Position numbers and translations under genes: made by a program. The notes under the pieces are model-generated. The model saw only the letters and a program-made list of their open reading frames with translations. It was not told the DNA's origin and made no database searches. This document shows, one piece after another, positions 15,401-27,159 of a stretch of DNA of 64,000 bases; within the stretch, counting starts at the first letter, position 1, and every line of letters starts with the position of its first letter. The DNA lies in NCBI RefSeq assembly GCF_043641665.1, contig NC_092190.1, positions 16,217,548 to 16,281,547 on the forward strand, read 5' to 3'. This DNA comes from Enoplosus armatus (lineage: Eukaryota; Chordata; Actinopteri; Centrarchiformes; Enoplosidae).

Positions 15401-16101
15401 TACTGTTCCCTCATGCTTCATGTTTGGCGACCTACTTCGATAAATCATGTTTAATAATAATAATGTCTTAATAATTGTCATCAGTCATGCCTGGCCTTTT
15501 TTTTTTTTTTAGCCTTTTTGTGATGGTCACTCAAGAATATGTATCAACTTATGGTTAAACACGGATAATGCATTCTATTAATAGCATGTGACTAAATATG
15601 ATTTGTGGTCATCTGATAGAATCCATGCGGAATTAAGCGTGACCCTATAAGTGGGTTAGAGGCTATATGAAAAATCAGTTTCATGCAGTCATACATGTGA
15701 TGTAGGCTGCAGTAGTCAAACTACGAAAACAACGCTGAATTCCTCATTTTGCTGGCTGATAGGGACCATGTAAGTTACAAAAGTGCCGTTGTAGGTTTGG
15801 CATATATGTTCGTCAGAAAGCAGACGCCTCTTCCAAAGAAGCAACCTCTAACAGCCTTTTCAATTATGACCTTGTCACATTTAATACTGCTTATGCTATC
15901 TGCATCTCCAGCTGCATTATTATATGACTTGATAACAGTTTTCATTGTATATTTAGACCATCTGCCATTTATTATGGGATTAGTTCTTTTTTAAAGGGTG
16001 CGTTAAGGCAACAACACATGAGTACCAACCTTATGAGAACAATGTAAAATAGCAATAAATGGCGGATCAAGTGGAAACGGGTTTAATATAAAAAAAAAAA
16101 A

Positions 16102-16117
16102 AAACCCACGTGGGTTT
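16102..16117. repeat. 16-bp perfect palindrome centred on an E-box
   Basis: AAACCCACGTGGGTTT reads the same on both strands and has CACGTG (bHLH-type E-box) at its centre. It is preceded by an A14-15 run. It lies in the interval between the znf148 first exon and the divergent micropeptide gene. Confidence 0.7.
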
Positions 16118-16189
16118 ATCTATTAATCTTTCGACTGACAGCTTTGCCTTGAGGGTCGTGATAAGATGATAGCCTGTCATGCTGAGCCA

Positions 16190-16190
<1 letters not shown>

Positions 16191-16230
<40 letters not shown>
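16191..16230. repeat. (CA)20 microsatellite
   Basis: An uninterrupted dinucleotide tract, followed after TGTACATA by a further short CA run to about 16248. Confidence 0.97.
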
Positions 16231-16234
<4 letters not shown>

Positions 16235-16249
16235 CATACACACACACCA

Positions 16250-16766
16250 CCGTGAGGAATACTAATCAACCTGTTTGCCGACAAGTGCAGCAGCTCTGCG
16301 CGCAACTTAGGACTTCTCCATTCTATGTCTAGAGACGTCTCCGCTGGGTTTAATCTGAACCTCCACCTGCTGAATTTCATTGGTGTTTTTGTAGAGCAAC
16401 CTTCTTTGAACGAACTGCGGCTGCTATCACTCCTGTCTCCCCCGTGTCTGTCTCTTGTGATGTGCGACGGGCAGGCGGAGAGAGTGGATCTGAGGACAGA
16501 CAGCCAGCTCCTGCGCCGCTTCTAACAAGGGAAGCCCCCCACGCGTTGCGCGCCTGGATCGCCCGTAAAAATTCGCGTCGCGGGAGTGCGTGTGCATGTG
16601 CGTCAGGCTTTAAATGTGTGTGTTCGCGCACGACAAAGCCCCGGGCTCCGTCCTCAACAGTTGCTACCGGAGCGGTGGAGAGGAGAGGTGGAGAGCGAGA
16701 GAGATAGCAGACTGAGGACAGACGGACGCGGAGCCCCACGCCGCTCTGCCCGGCTCTGCTCCTGAC
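16250..16766 (+). promoter_or_regulatory. GC-rich candidate promoter and 5' UTR of the micropeptide gene
   Basis: The stretch is clearly richer in G+C and CpG than its surroundings (for example ACGCGTTGCGCGC near 16540 and GGACGCGG near 16726). It leads directly into the 16767 open frame. The transcription start cannot be placed. Confidence 0.4.
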
Positions 16767-16895
16767 ATGCAGTCGCTCATCTCTCCGGTGACCAAGGCCA
16801 TCCTAGTAGCGCTCTTTATCTTCGCCATACTCCTCATCCTCTATGTGATCCTTTGGTACATTTGCAGAGACGTGGACTGCGATCACGGCATTTGA
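16767..16895 (+). CDS. 42-residue single-pass membrane micropeptide, unrecognised
   Basis: This short frame begins at the first ATG after a GC-rich stretch. Residues 1-10 (MQSLISPVTK) would face one side. Residues about 11-32 (AILVALFIFAILLILYVILW and on) are an unbroken hydrophobic helix. The tail ICRDVDCDHGI has two cysteines (33 and 38) and acidic residues. It has the shape of small integral membrane (SMIM-type) or regulin-type micropeptides, but I do not recognise the family and assign no function. The stop is followed by 76 untranslated bases and a strong donor (CCC|GTAAGT, intron from 16972), so the frame lies wholly in one spliced exon. GC content and the donor support a real gene. No matching downstream exon was identified. 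It points away from znf148, about 1.5 kb from that gene's candidate first exon. Confidence 0.6.
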   Translation: MQSLISPVTKAILVALFIFAILLILYVILWYICRDVDCDHGI

Positions 16896-16930
16896 GGATT
16901 CCGTTAACCGGGAATAGTGGGAATTTCACA

Positions 16931-16971
16931 ATGGGGCACACGAAGGAGCCCGCAGAGCCCAGGGTCATCCC
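16931..16971 (+). other. second short open frame running into a splice donor
   Basis: An ATG with A at -3 and G at +4 (a strong initiation context) opens a frame reading MGHTKEPAEPRVIP up to the donor after 16971. Unspliced it would stop at once (TAA inside GTAAGT). Spliced, it would continue into an unknown exon. It could be the N-terminus of a second protein from the same transcript, or chance. Confidence 0.25.
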
Positions 16972-19517
16972 GTAAGTCTGCTGTCTTCTTTTTGTCTTGT
17001 CTCTCTTGTTGTGTATGCGTGTTTCTAGGTTATCTCTGGATGTGTGTCTGTGTGTACACGCGCGCATTCCTGTCGTGCGTAATGTTAAATGCGCTCTGGT
17101 TAGAAGGTGATGACCGAAGTGCGTCTCCGCCGGCACCCGGTATCCCGAACCCGTAAATGAACAGAGCCCCAAATTCCTCTCTGTTCCACCTGACAGCGAT
17201 CATCTATCAGTACCGGCGTGTGTATCACAGACCCGGTGCTGCCACTGACAGTGAATTCTCAAAGGTGATACAATGTCATCAGAGGATATCGAACTGGTGT
17301 CAAACAGAAGACGGTGTGGGCGCGCATGTGTGTGGGCTCTAACGGTAGCACGAAGACCGCCGGTGACATTGCGGTAAACGGCGTGGGTGTCCCTTAAGGT
17401 CAAGAACAACAGTGTTTACATCAGGTTGCCAACATTGTTTTGTGCCCCCCTCCTCCTCATCCTCCTCCTCCTTCCGTATATCTGCAGCATTAGTTCATGT
17501 TCAGTTCATCTTGGTCTCTGAGGATGCTTCCACATTGGCATTTTACATCCAACGAGATAACAGGATTATCTCTATTGGATCCTGCGCGTCTTATTCCTAA
17601 TCTGTCTCGTGCCATGTTTTTGACTCCTTATCATGAATACCCCGCTAATGCTTTTACGCATAGCGCATTTATATTCCCCTTGACACCAGTGAGCTTGTTC
17701 AGCATGCTATGTCCAATCTTCGAGCAGGAAGATGTTCTTATATTTACTTTTACACCCCCCCCACACACACAATCACAATCACACACACACACACACCGCA
17801 TCTATTTGCCACGCTTAATGAAGAGGACTTCTCAACATTGCAGGCACGTTGGCCTCCTATGCCTACATATCGTCACATGGCCCATAGAGCTATAAACATG
17901 TGAGATATGATTGCCATTTTTCATCTGCATCCAAAGCATTTTGTTTTCATCTCCAGCAGCCAGAACCAGGGAAATTAACAAATTGTGCACAAGTGGATAA
18001 TGTGAAGGACACACCAAGGACATGTTGCCTTTTACGGGTTTTTAGGACATTTAAGCAGGAATGTAGTGAGGGGGATGAATACCAAAACCCAGTTTATCTA
18101 TCAGTCTTTATTTGCAGAAAATAGTTTACTCACCGTTTTGGGTTTCAATGCATCTTTATGATTTAATTGTATTTATTTAATACACATCTTTATTGGACAC
18201 AGGGATGGCCTTTTTACAGGGGGAAAGCATGACTCAACTTCTTCTAAAATATAACTGACTGGGGATTGCTGAATGATAATCATTGACTCCAGCTCACACT
18301 GTAGTTTAGCCACATCTCTGTTTTCTGAACACCGCAGAGGATTTAAACAGCCAAGCCCCCCCGCCCCCCATAACTCACAAAGAAAGTGCAAATTTAAGCT
18401 TAAAAATTTTAAACCTTCTTATTTTGAGCTACAGGCGCCACACTCTCATATTTAAAAATCCATAAGCAGCCTAAATGCTGGATGCAGCCATGAGGAAGAA
18501 ACCCTGCAGCCTCCTAAACTGTTGTGTGGACTCAGAGAAAAGGAGAGAGTCTGGTGGGATGGCAGATGCCCTCTTTGACCAGACTACAAAATGATTCCTG
18601 TCAGCCATGAGTAGATATACAACCAGCCCATGTCACCCCTCAACACACACACACACACCCACATAGACTGTAAATGATAGTTCCGACTCTATCAGCCCCA
18701 TTAATGACATAAAGAGAGCGAGAGAGAGTGAAAAGGTATGTGGCAACTGCTTCAACTGTTAGTGTCTCTCTGTCTGTTTAAACCGGTGCCCTGGATTATC
18801 TGCGTGTGTGCAAGTGTGTGTGTTGAGGTGGAAAGAAGGGAAAAAGCTGCGTTGGAGCGACTGTGTATGTTTGTGCAGTTTGTTAAAGAAGAAAGGCGGT
18901 GTGTGTGTGTGTGTGCGCGCTAGCGTGGGAGGGGGTTAAACACTGACATGCTCCAGAATGACAGATGAAAAAAAAAAAGTGGAGCAGGGAAGGCTCAGCG
19001 GGACTCAGCATGGGAGACAGGTGTGTGTGCGTGTGTGTGTGCCTTTGCATGCATCCATGAGCATGACTGAAATTCACTCAAGTTTATTGAAAATGTTTTC
19101 CTTCATTAAATAAACTGTAAACTGTAATATTGCAGTGCATTGACTGTAATGGCAGATGTAATGGTTTATGTAGCGTGCGACCCAAAAAGTTTGAATTCTA
19201 CCTTAATTTTCCAAACTTTTACGGCTGTAAGAAGTTTTTTTTTTTTTCTGGTTTTCGTGTTATGTTTTGATACAGGTCATTTATCCCACAAACACAACAT
19301 AGTAGTACCAGTTGTTATGCTATGTGGGAGGCAGACACTAACAGGAGGGCTTTCTTCAGAATCCTTTGAATGTTAATACACCTTGATAGATCCAAGTTCA
19401 ATTGACATTGAAGTCATGAAATATTTAGGGCTAAAAGTAAATTATTGAAGCTTGAGGCGGTGGAGTGGGGATTAGTTAACCTTTTCTGGCCTGAGAACAT
19501 TCATAAACTGTGTATGA

Positions 19518-19520
<3 letters not shown>

Positions 19521-19573
<53 letters not shown>
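19521..19573. repeat. (TG)26 microsatellite
   Basis: Uninterrupted dinucleotide tract of 53 bases, one of the longest in the window. Confidence 0.98.
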
Positions 19574-19575
<2 letters not shown>

Positions 19576-20814
19576 GTCAGCCATTCACAAATAACTTGGA
19601 CAGAGAAGTTAGACCCCACATGCTGATGAATTCCTACACAATACTGCCTTCATGAATAATCAGAGAAGTTTCCCATCATCAAACTATGAATGCGACTGTA
19701 AAGGTCAGGATGTTCTATTTGGGTTGCTGCGATGTGGCGTTTAAGGTCACGGAGCAGAAGCTGCATCAACAGCTGATGGTAAAAGAAACACATTTAATAA
19801 TGCCATCGTTTGGCATTCACTGTGAATAATTCATACTTTTGTATATTTCCATTTTCAATATTTGTCCTTCAAATGTTGAACAGCTGCAAATACTATTTAG
19901 CATACTGTTTGCTAATTTAGCTACAAGTGGTGTAGACCTCCATCATTACTCGGCCCGTAACAAGAACAAATATACAACTTCTACACACAATAAATGAATT
20001 AACATATCACATACATGCCTAATGAAAAATGTTCTCTTCTCTTTGTTGAGAATAAAGATAATATATTTTGGAGTGGCTGCTAATCAAACTTTATTTTTCC
20101 TACATTAACAATATAGCTTGTTGATATATGTGAGCTATTTTCTTGCTTGGAGGTCAGAGGTCAGGGTCAACTACAGAAAAGTACCACTGGAGCAAGAGAG
20201 TCAGTTTCTTGCTCAAGGACACTTCAGTAGGAGTGGATACTTACAGGTACAGGGACTTGAACATAGCTTGTTGAGTTAAAGATGATCTCTGTACTGTATG
20301 TAACATGTTCTATTCAAACAGAGTTAAACAACTGTTAAACAATGTGGAACTATTCGTTGGACTCAATAGGCTTCATTTCTCTGAAGGATACTCTGCTTTT
20401 CACCTGGAAACACCCACAATAATCAATATCAAATACGTTTTCCTATTTGACATTGTTCAAGACATTGACATGGTATTTAGTAGCCCTCTCCTTTGCATGA
20501 CTTGGATAACATAATGGATAACTTAGAACCATAAAAAATTACCTATTTTAGGTTTATCACAATGATGAGCAGATATTATCTCATATATATTTGCTGCGAA
20601 ATGAAAACACTGCAGTTGCAGTATTAGACAAGGAAAAAAGTTACTCTTGTAGGGTGAATTTAACTTTTTTTAGGCATTCATATTCAGACTACTCATAAAA
20701 GTATGCTTGGTTTGACTATTGAACATCTACACTTTGCTTTAAACATTGTGCAAGGAAAACAAGGGATGGGTGGTGTGGTTTGTGAAATGCTAAATTGAAT
20801 TTAACTCTTTAACA

Positions 20815-21165
20815 CCAGTGTGTCGTAGGAGACACGTTTGCGCAAGCGCACTTTGGATTACCATAATTACGTCACAGTTTGCACTATCGGAAAAAATCCA
20901 ACGGTTTCTGAAAGCTGAGACGTTGCGCTTTACAGCCAGGTTTAGGGTTTAACCCTTTAAAACCTCAAAATGTCCACCTGGACTTTTTTGCTTATTTTGA
21001 CTGAGAGGCGTGAGTGAAATTACCGTAATGACACCATATTGGCTGTAAAGTGCAACGTGTCAGCTTTCAGAAACCATTGGAATTTTTCCTATAGTGCAAA
21101 CCGTGACGTAATTATGGTAATCCAAAGTGCGCTTGCGCAAACGTGTCGCCAAAAGGGTTAAAATG
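20815..21165. mobile_element. foldback, MITE-like inverted-repeat element
   Basis: Two arms of about 110 bases, 20831-20940 and 21041-21150, are near-perfect reverse complements (roughly 90 percent by eye). They are separated by a loop of about 100 bases. Each arm carries ACACGTTTGCGCAAGCGCAC, then TTACCATAATTACGTCAC (with one change), then CTGAAAGCTGA. The outer edges read CTTTAACAC and GGGTTAAA, so the inverted relation may extend weakly outwards. There is no coding capacity. This structure fits a non-autonomous DNA transposon. A target-site duplication could not be fixed with certainty (a TTAA-like edge is possible). Confidence 0.8.
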
Positions 21166-22045
21166 CAAATATAAAAACCCTCAATGAATTTGAATTAAAG
21201 TTACAATGATAATATTGTCTTTTTTTTTTAAGTTCAGTTTTTGTGTGTGTTTCTCTATTTGGAAGACTCTCCAGTGGCTACATTCATTCTTTTAATCCGA
21301 ACCTTGTAGCTGTGTGGTCATAGAAGTGAATTGCGTTTGATTAACTTAATGTTATTACCTTGAGGTTATGCTTTTGGTCTCGTTTGTTTGTCAGTTAGCA
21401 GGATATCTAAAAAAAAAAGTGTTCAGAGTTGAGCCTTGCAGAGAGTTAGGCCACAGGCCAAGGATCAAGTGACTAGTATTTGTAACAGATCCAGGACCAG
21501 CTCCAGGAATTTTATGGTGGCTTTCATAGCATTGTGACATAGCATTTTCAGCATTTTGTATGGTTTCACATGAACTACTGCACTGGGGCATGCTGTTGTA
21601 TCACTGTTTATATTCTAATGCTTATCCAGAAGCGAATTAAAATATCTAAACATTTTCTGTCATTAACACAACAAATAGATTAGCTTGTTCAGCCTCGGTT
21701 GGAGGTATTCCTTAGTGCTCACTGTTTTTAGTTTATAAAAAGTATCACCATCACATAGCTTGTCCACAAGAGAGCACTGACAAGTTTCTTTTTCACCTGT
21801 AAAATGTCCTGCTCAGTATATATCTAGGTCACAATTCCCTGACAACCAAATTTATTAAGGGACCACAATCAAAAGTGTTTGTTTCTATGATGTGTCTAAG
21901 TAACTCTAAAATCGTATCAACCCTGGTATTCTGAACAGACAATAACTGCTTTGATGGTGATTCTCTCTCACAATGTTTTCTAAGTTAATTTACTCACCCT
22001 AACTCATTCATCACCATCAGCACTAGGTGCCTGGGGCTTCCTGTG

Positions 22046-22105
22046 TCCCTCTCCTCTCCTTTCCTATCAGCTCTCTACTGTCCTCTCTCATAAAAGCAAA
22101 CAAAC
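22046..22105 (+). repeat. SINE tail fragment
   Basis: The pyrimidine-rich segment with CTCTCCTTTCCTATCAGCTC, CTACTGTCCTCTCTCATAAA resembles the 3' tail of the SINE at 62560-62726. The tRNA-like head is not evident. Confidence 0.45.
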
Positions 22106-22323
22106 CCCCTCAAAGAAAACTTAAAGAAGCACTACATCCCTACTGTAGCTTCCCTTAACCTAATCTCTATTCTAACCTTAACCTTAAAAACCAAGTCTGA
22201 GCCCTCAAACGGCGCCTGAAAGGAGCGAAGCCGAGTCAGTTTGACCTGACGTCACAATATGTCCTCATTCTGAAGGTCTAAAACTTAAATTGGCTCTCAG
22301 TAAGATAGAAGCACTGGAACACT

Positions 22324-22491
22324 CACACACACACACACACACACACCTCAAAGCCATAAAAATAGATTGTGAGTGACTCAGCCGTTATGTAAAGTCCATC
22401 TCTGATAGGGCCGCCTGGGGCTGTTTATGTCAGTTTAGCTTGACGGCACTGGAGCTGAGGTGACACGTGTCTGCTGTGTCCGAGCTTCAAT

Positions 22492-22531
<40 letters not shown>
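22324..22531. repeat. two CA microsatellites
   Basis: CA tracts occupy 22324-22348 and 22496-22531, separated by unique sequence. Confidence 0.95.
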
Positions 22532-22537
<6 letters not shown>

Positions 22538-23270
22538 CCCAGAATATGCGTGCAAGCCTCCGTCCCTCTCACTCTTCCTTCCCTTTTTTCCTCTTCTACA
22601 AGTCTACATTCCCCAGTGTGTGTCCCCCAATGGACAAAGATGTGATACTGTCAGCGTAATGGACTCCCTCCAGCCCAAACAGCGTACATTATTAGCATTT
22701 CAGCCCAGACTGGGAGGGAAACACCACGTTAGACATGAATCACATCCGCCATCCCTCTGGCCAGGTGGACAGTTCAATCAATACTGGTAAACATGAGCAA
22801 ACCCGGGACCTGAATCTGGAGCTAGATTGTTACACTACAGCTTGTCTTTATTAAACATCAGATCTGGTCCTGTCTGCATCAACCACTTCTCACAAAACAG
22901 ATGTGCTGCAGGGTGTCTGATTATATATTTGTCATCTGCACTGGTTTCCTATGGGAAGACCTTAACTTGTATTAATTATAATGAGACATTTTAATCATCA
23001 TTGATGCGAATATGTTTCCCACCCTTATTAACCTGAGTATGAATATCATCCCATGGTGGTCTTCATGCTGGTGCAGAGGATTTGCCATCCACACTAGAAT
23101 TAAATTTGTTTTTCAATAATTGGGAAGATGTTAGTTTGAAAATAGTCTAATTTAAAAATCAAAATTTAGTGTTGTTTTCCACCCAATGAACCCCAATAAC
23201 CTCTGCTTGTCCAGCCCTCATATATTGTAATAATATGTAATATTAGTGGAGACTTCCCACACCCAAAACA

Positions 23271-23271
<1 letters not shown>

Positions 23272-23308
<37 letters not shown>

Positions 23309-23394
23309 ATGCGACTACATGACTGAGCTGAGGCACCAGTGTTGTCGGGTTAAACAGAGGGGTAGGTGAAGGGCTTGAAGTCAAGGCAGCAAAT

Positions 23395-23425
<31 letters not shown>

Positions 23426-23629
23426 CCTTAGAGTCTCTCTGTGTGCACGTAGCCCTGGAGTGAGAGGCAGAAAGAGAGGAAAGCAGAGGGAGGCAGAAAG
23501 TGAGAGAGCGAGAGATGAAAGAGGCTCCTCACAGTCCTGTCTCAGTGACAACAGGTTTCAGACAGAAACAGAGGCTCACACACTGACTCACAGCCTGTTA
23601 AATTAAATGTGTTAAATACTCTGTGTGTA

Positions 23630-23683
<54 letters not shown>

Positions 23684-23866
23684 AAAGAGAGAGTGTGTTT
23701 CACGGAGTTAATGACAGACTTAATTGGTGCAAGCAAATATCCCTCCCACTGCTGCTCATTCTACATCTACTAATGGAAAAGCATCCACTCCTTGAAGACA
23801 GTAAGGAGAAACAGTGTTGGCGCGCGCACACACACACACACACACGCACACACACACACACACACT
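23272..23866. repeat. alternating GT and CA microsatellite cluster
   Basis: Four tracts lie within 600 bases and alternate in strand: GT 23272-23307, CA 23395-23423, GT 23634-23681 and CA 23826-23865 (with one G interruption). A purine-rich stretch (GAGAG, GGAAAG types) fills about 23458-23525 between the second and third. Confidence 0.95.
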
Positions 23867-24629
23867 CATGCACACATATTTTTGTCTGTGCAACATGATG
23901 AATTAATAGCATACACAACTTGCATGCATAACACTGGAATTTCAGCACAAGAATACGCCTGCAGACACATGAAAATATCTGTAAGGATAACAAAAAAAAC
24001 TTTTTTTCCAGCAGCTGTTACATGCAGTAATAGACTCTCTAACACACAGAAATGTATATGCATCCTCCTAACTCTGCAAGCTGATGTTTTGCTCAAGAAT
24101 TGTATCTAAAAAGCACCCACGCACAATTATTTGAGCCAGATCAGATACTATCCATAGTATATATATAGGTGCTGAAATGAAACATGATTCTGCACCTGCG
24201 TGGTCTATTCCCTGCCTCGAACTTAATTCAAGTTTTGGAGATATTTGACATTTCCAGATATTATATTCATAATATTCATAATTCATATTTGTCTAGCCTG
24301 ATAATTGAAAGCAAAGACCAATTACAGCTGAAGGAATGGTGTGACCAAGTGTTTATATGGAGGGAAGTTAATATTGATGAGTTGTGTAAAGCTGTGTGAA
24401 GCTCAATGTAACATTACAGTACGTAAAAGAACCCCACACTGGATTTTAAAAAGTATAACCTCAAATGTATTTATTAAAACTGTGTAGCCCATTACGACAT
24501 GTGTAACACACGCAAATCTATTTCTAACTGATCGACAAGCAGTATGACTCTCCTTTCTGAGTTACATGTCCCAAAAATAAAAGTGCAATTTATCACTTTT
24601 GGGGCATTTGTGACTCTTTTGTCGCAAAT

Positions 24630-24720
24630 GCCTGTAAGTCAAAAAGAAGAACAAAAGTCCCAGACCGGATGCGAATCCAGGATGTTGTTATATGGTGTGT
24701 GCAGTTGGCCACTGCAAACA
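24630..24720 (-). repeat. tRNA-derived SINE fragment
   Basis: Read on the minus strand it contains GGATTCGCATCCGGTCTGGG, a polymerase III box-B-like segment, followed by ACTTTTGTT. This resembles the heads of the other SINE copies here. It is degraded. Confidence 0.45.
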
Positions 24721-24884
24721 CATGCAGAAAATCTCAGGTTTCACTTTCATGTTTACAAGCTGGCCTTTGGCTTCTCTCCCCAAGGAAAGCCTGTGGCGGC
24801 TGCAGCTGAGGCGACACAACAATTACCAAATCTGTCCACGTACACTCCACTGCCTTTTTCCACCCACGGCTCCTAATGCACATC

Positions 24885-25110
24885 CGGCCATCTGTGGAGG
24901 GGGGGGGGTCTCTCTCTCTGAATGGCCTCTCCTGAGGTTTCTCCGTTTTTTTCTCTGTTACTTACAATCTAAGTGTTAGTGTTTTTTGAGTAGTTTTCCC
25001 CGTCTTCATAGATAGCTGGTGCTGGGTTGGTAACCCATGATGATAAAGCCTGTTGAGACTCTGTATATGATATTGGTACAAATAATCTGGACGTCCTGTA
25101 AACAAGAAGT
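24885..25110 (+). repeat. teleost interspersed repeat fragment
   Basis: CTCTCTCTCTGAATGGCCTC, CTGAGGTTTCTCCGTTTTTT and then TTTTTTGAGTAGTTTTCCCC follow the order of a repeat I know from many teleost genomes. The copy has diverged. Confidence 0.45.
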
Positions 25111-25119
25111 GGAAGTACT

Positions 25120-25305
25120 CATCGTGTATTTTAGATAAGAAGATCGATACCACTCTCATGGTTGTTCAGTAAATATGTAGCTGGAGCCAGCAGGTGATTA
25201 GCTTAGCTTAGCATGAAGACTTGAAGCAAGGGGAAACAACTAGCCTGGGTCTGTACAAAGTAAATAAAATCAGCCTACTAGCACCTCTAAATTTTACTAA
25301 AAGTC
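25120..25305 (+). repeat. teleost interspersed repeat containing TTAGCTTAGCTTAGCA
   Basis: Contains AGAAGATCGATACCACTCTC, then GTAGCTGGAGCCAGCAGGTG, TTAGCTTAGCTTAGCATGAA and AACTAGCCTGGGTCTGTACA. The same ordered motifs appear at 37618-37830. It is a high-copy non-coding teleost repeat. Confidence 0.65.
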
Positions 25306-27159
25306 CTTTTCATGGCAGACATAAGTATGTCAGTGAGTGAGCATGCACAATACCAGAGCCCTGGAACTGGCACACCTAAATGGAATGCAGCCATCATTAA
25401 TATCACCAGTGCTTTTCTTGCTTTGACAAGTCTAAATGTCTGCTGTGAATAGGGTCTATTAACACACTGTATCTCCATTGTTTAGTCCGTACACAAACAA
25501 AAATGTAAATATGTCAGTTTGTGCTTTTACACGGAGTTGAGTGCTGAAACTGTTTCTTAGCCCAGCGCAAATAATTCCGTCTTCCTCACACTTAACCAGC
25601 ACATACAGATAGACACACACCTGCTGCTTCAGGTTGTAAAATAAGGCAGTCCCCACAGGTTTGTCTTTACATATACGTGCACATGCTCTGTCTCATTAGG
25701 GGCTGGGCACTGTTTAGCCCGCAGCCTCTCAGATGGTGGAGCCTTCCATGGAGATGCTCTGAAAGAGGCAGCTCAAACTGAGAGAAACAGACAACATCGA
25801 TTCACACAAGCTGTTGCACTTTGGAGTCCAAATTGCCCATGACACACCCGGAAAATCCCCTTTCTTCACAATATGACACATCACCTGCCATCTCTCCTGG
25901 GTGGCAGTTGATCACTAACAAGAACAAACGTGGGGTAAAGCATTAAGGAACAGTGCGTCAAAACCGTCCTGTTTGAAAGCCGTTAGTGGCGTTTTCCCAT
26001 AAAAATATTCAATATCATCCACCTTCTCTTCTAACAAGGAATAAATCTATGTGAAACATGGAATAAAGATTACATTTAAACTGGCAGCACACACACACAC
26101 ATCCTGCAGAACTGTTGTCATCCTGGATTTACAAAATAAGACAAGTTGGGCTGTGCAGCCAGCCAGCGGTTGTCATATAAGACTAGGTGACTGTTTGTTG
26201 GAGCTATTTTGATGCTGTTCACATGTTATTTACATCACACACCCTCCTGTCATGTCCTGTTCCCAGCATGTCTCGTGTGTGCATGTACATAACGTCTTCA
26301 TTTGTGTGTGTGTGTGTGTGTTTATGTGTGTAAAGGACTGTCTCCCTGATGTTCCATCATCCCAAATAATCATCCCATAGTCATGCGTGAGATGCGATTT
26401 CCTCTAAACAATAGCAGGCCAGCTCGCCTTGCTGACCCCCAACCTCTCAGGCTGCGGCAGAACAAACACTAACGCGTGTACGCAAACACACACACATCCT
26501 CTCAGCTTGCATTAACAGCAACACATGCACATTTAAATACACACACACAGCCTCCACAGCTCAGCCTCCATCAGAGCAATGGTGATGACACAGTCTCTTT
26601 ATGTTGCTGCTCATTTAACCGCCTTCTAAGCAGACTTTAATAACTGGGGCCAACTGCTTGTCAGCGCTGCTGTTCCAGCCTGATCTTAACTATTGGATAG
26701 TGGGCAAGACACAAACTAATACTAATGATTTCACTGCCAAGAGGAAAAAGGGGAAGTGACTGCCCCAGACCTGTCTTTAACAGAAATGATTGTATTTTAG
26801 TTGAAATGAAAGACTTGGGAGAGTTTGGTTGGCCTACTTTGAGTGCCAGGGATAATTCAGCTGGCTCTGCCCTACTAGCCAAACAGAATCCATCACAGCA
26901 GCAGTGTCTGTTCAGTTTTGTGTTGTATAGACAAGAACATAGCTCCTATATATTGCTTAAAATCTTTTTTGGTAAAGATAATGATGTTCTGATGTTGTCT
27001 CATTCTGTTTAGCGAAGCGTTCAGGCCTGTGGTGTGTGTCAGTCACCTGTCAGATGTTGTGGCCCATCCTGTGACCTGTGTATATGAGGGGTGCTCTGTC
27101 TTCATCTGTTCAGCCACTGTGGCTATAACTGCTCAAGTTCCACTTCAATCCACCTTCAA

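Noticed and set aside
24650..24720. Possible tRNA gene from a box-B-like motif
   Set aside because: No cloverleaf or anticodon arm could be drawn; it fits a decayed tRNA-derived SINE better.
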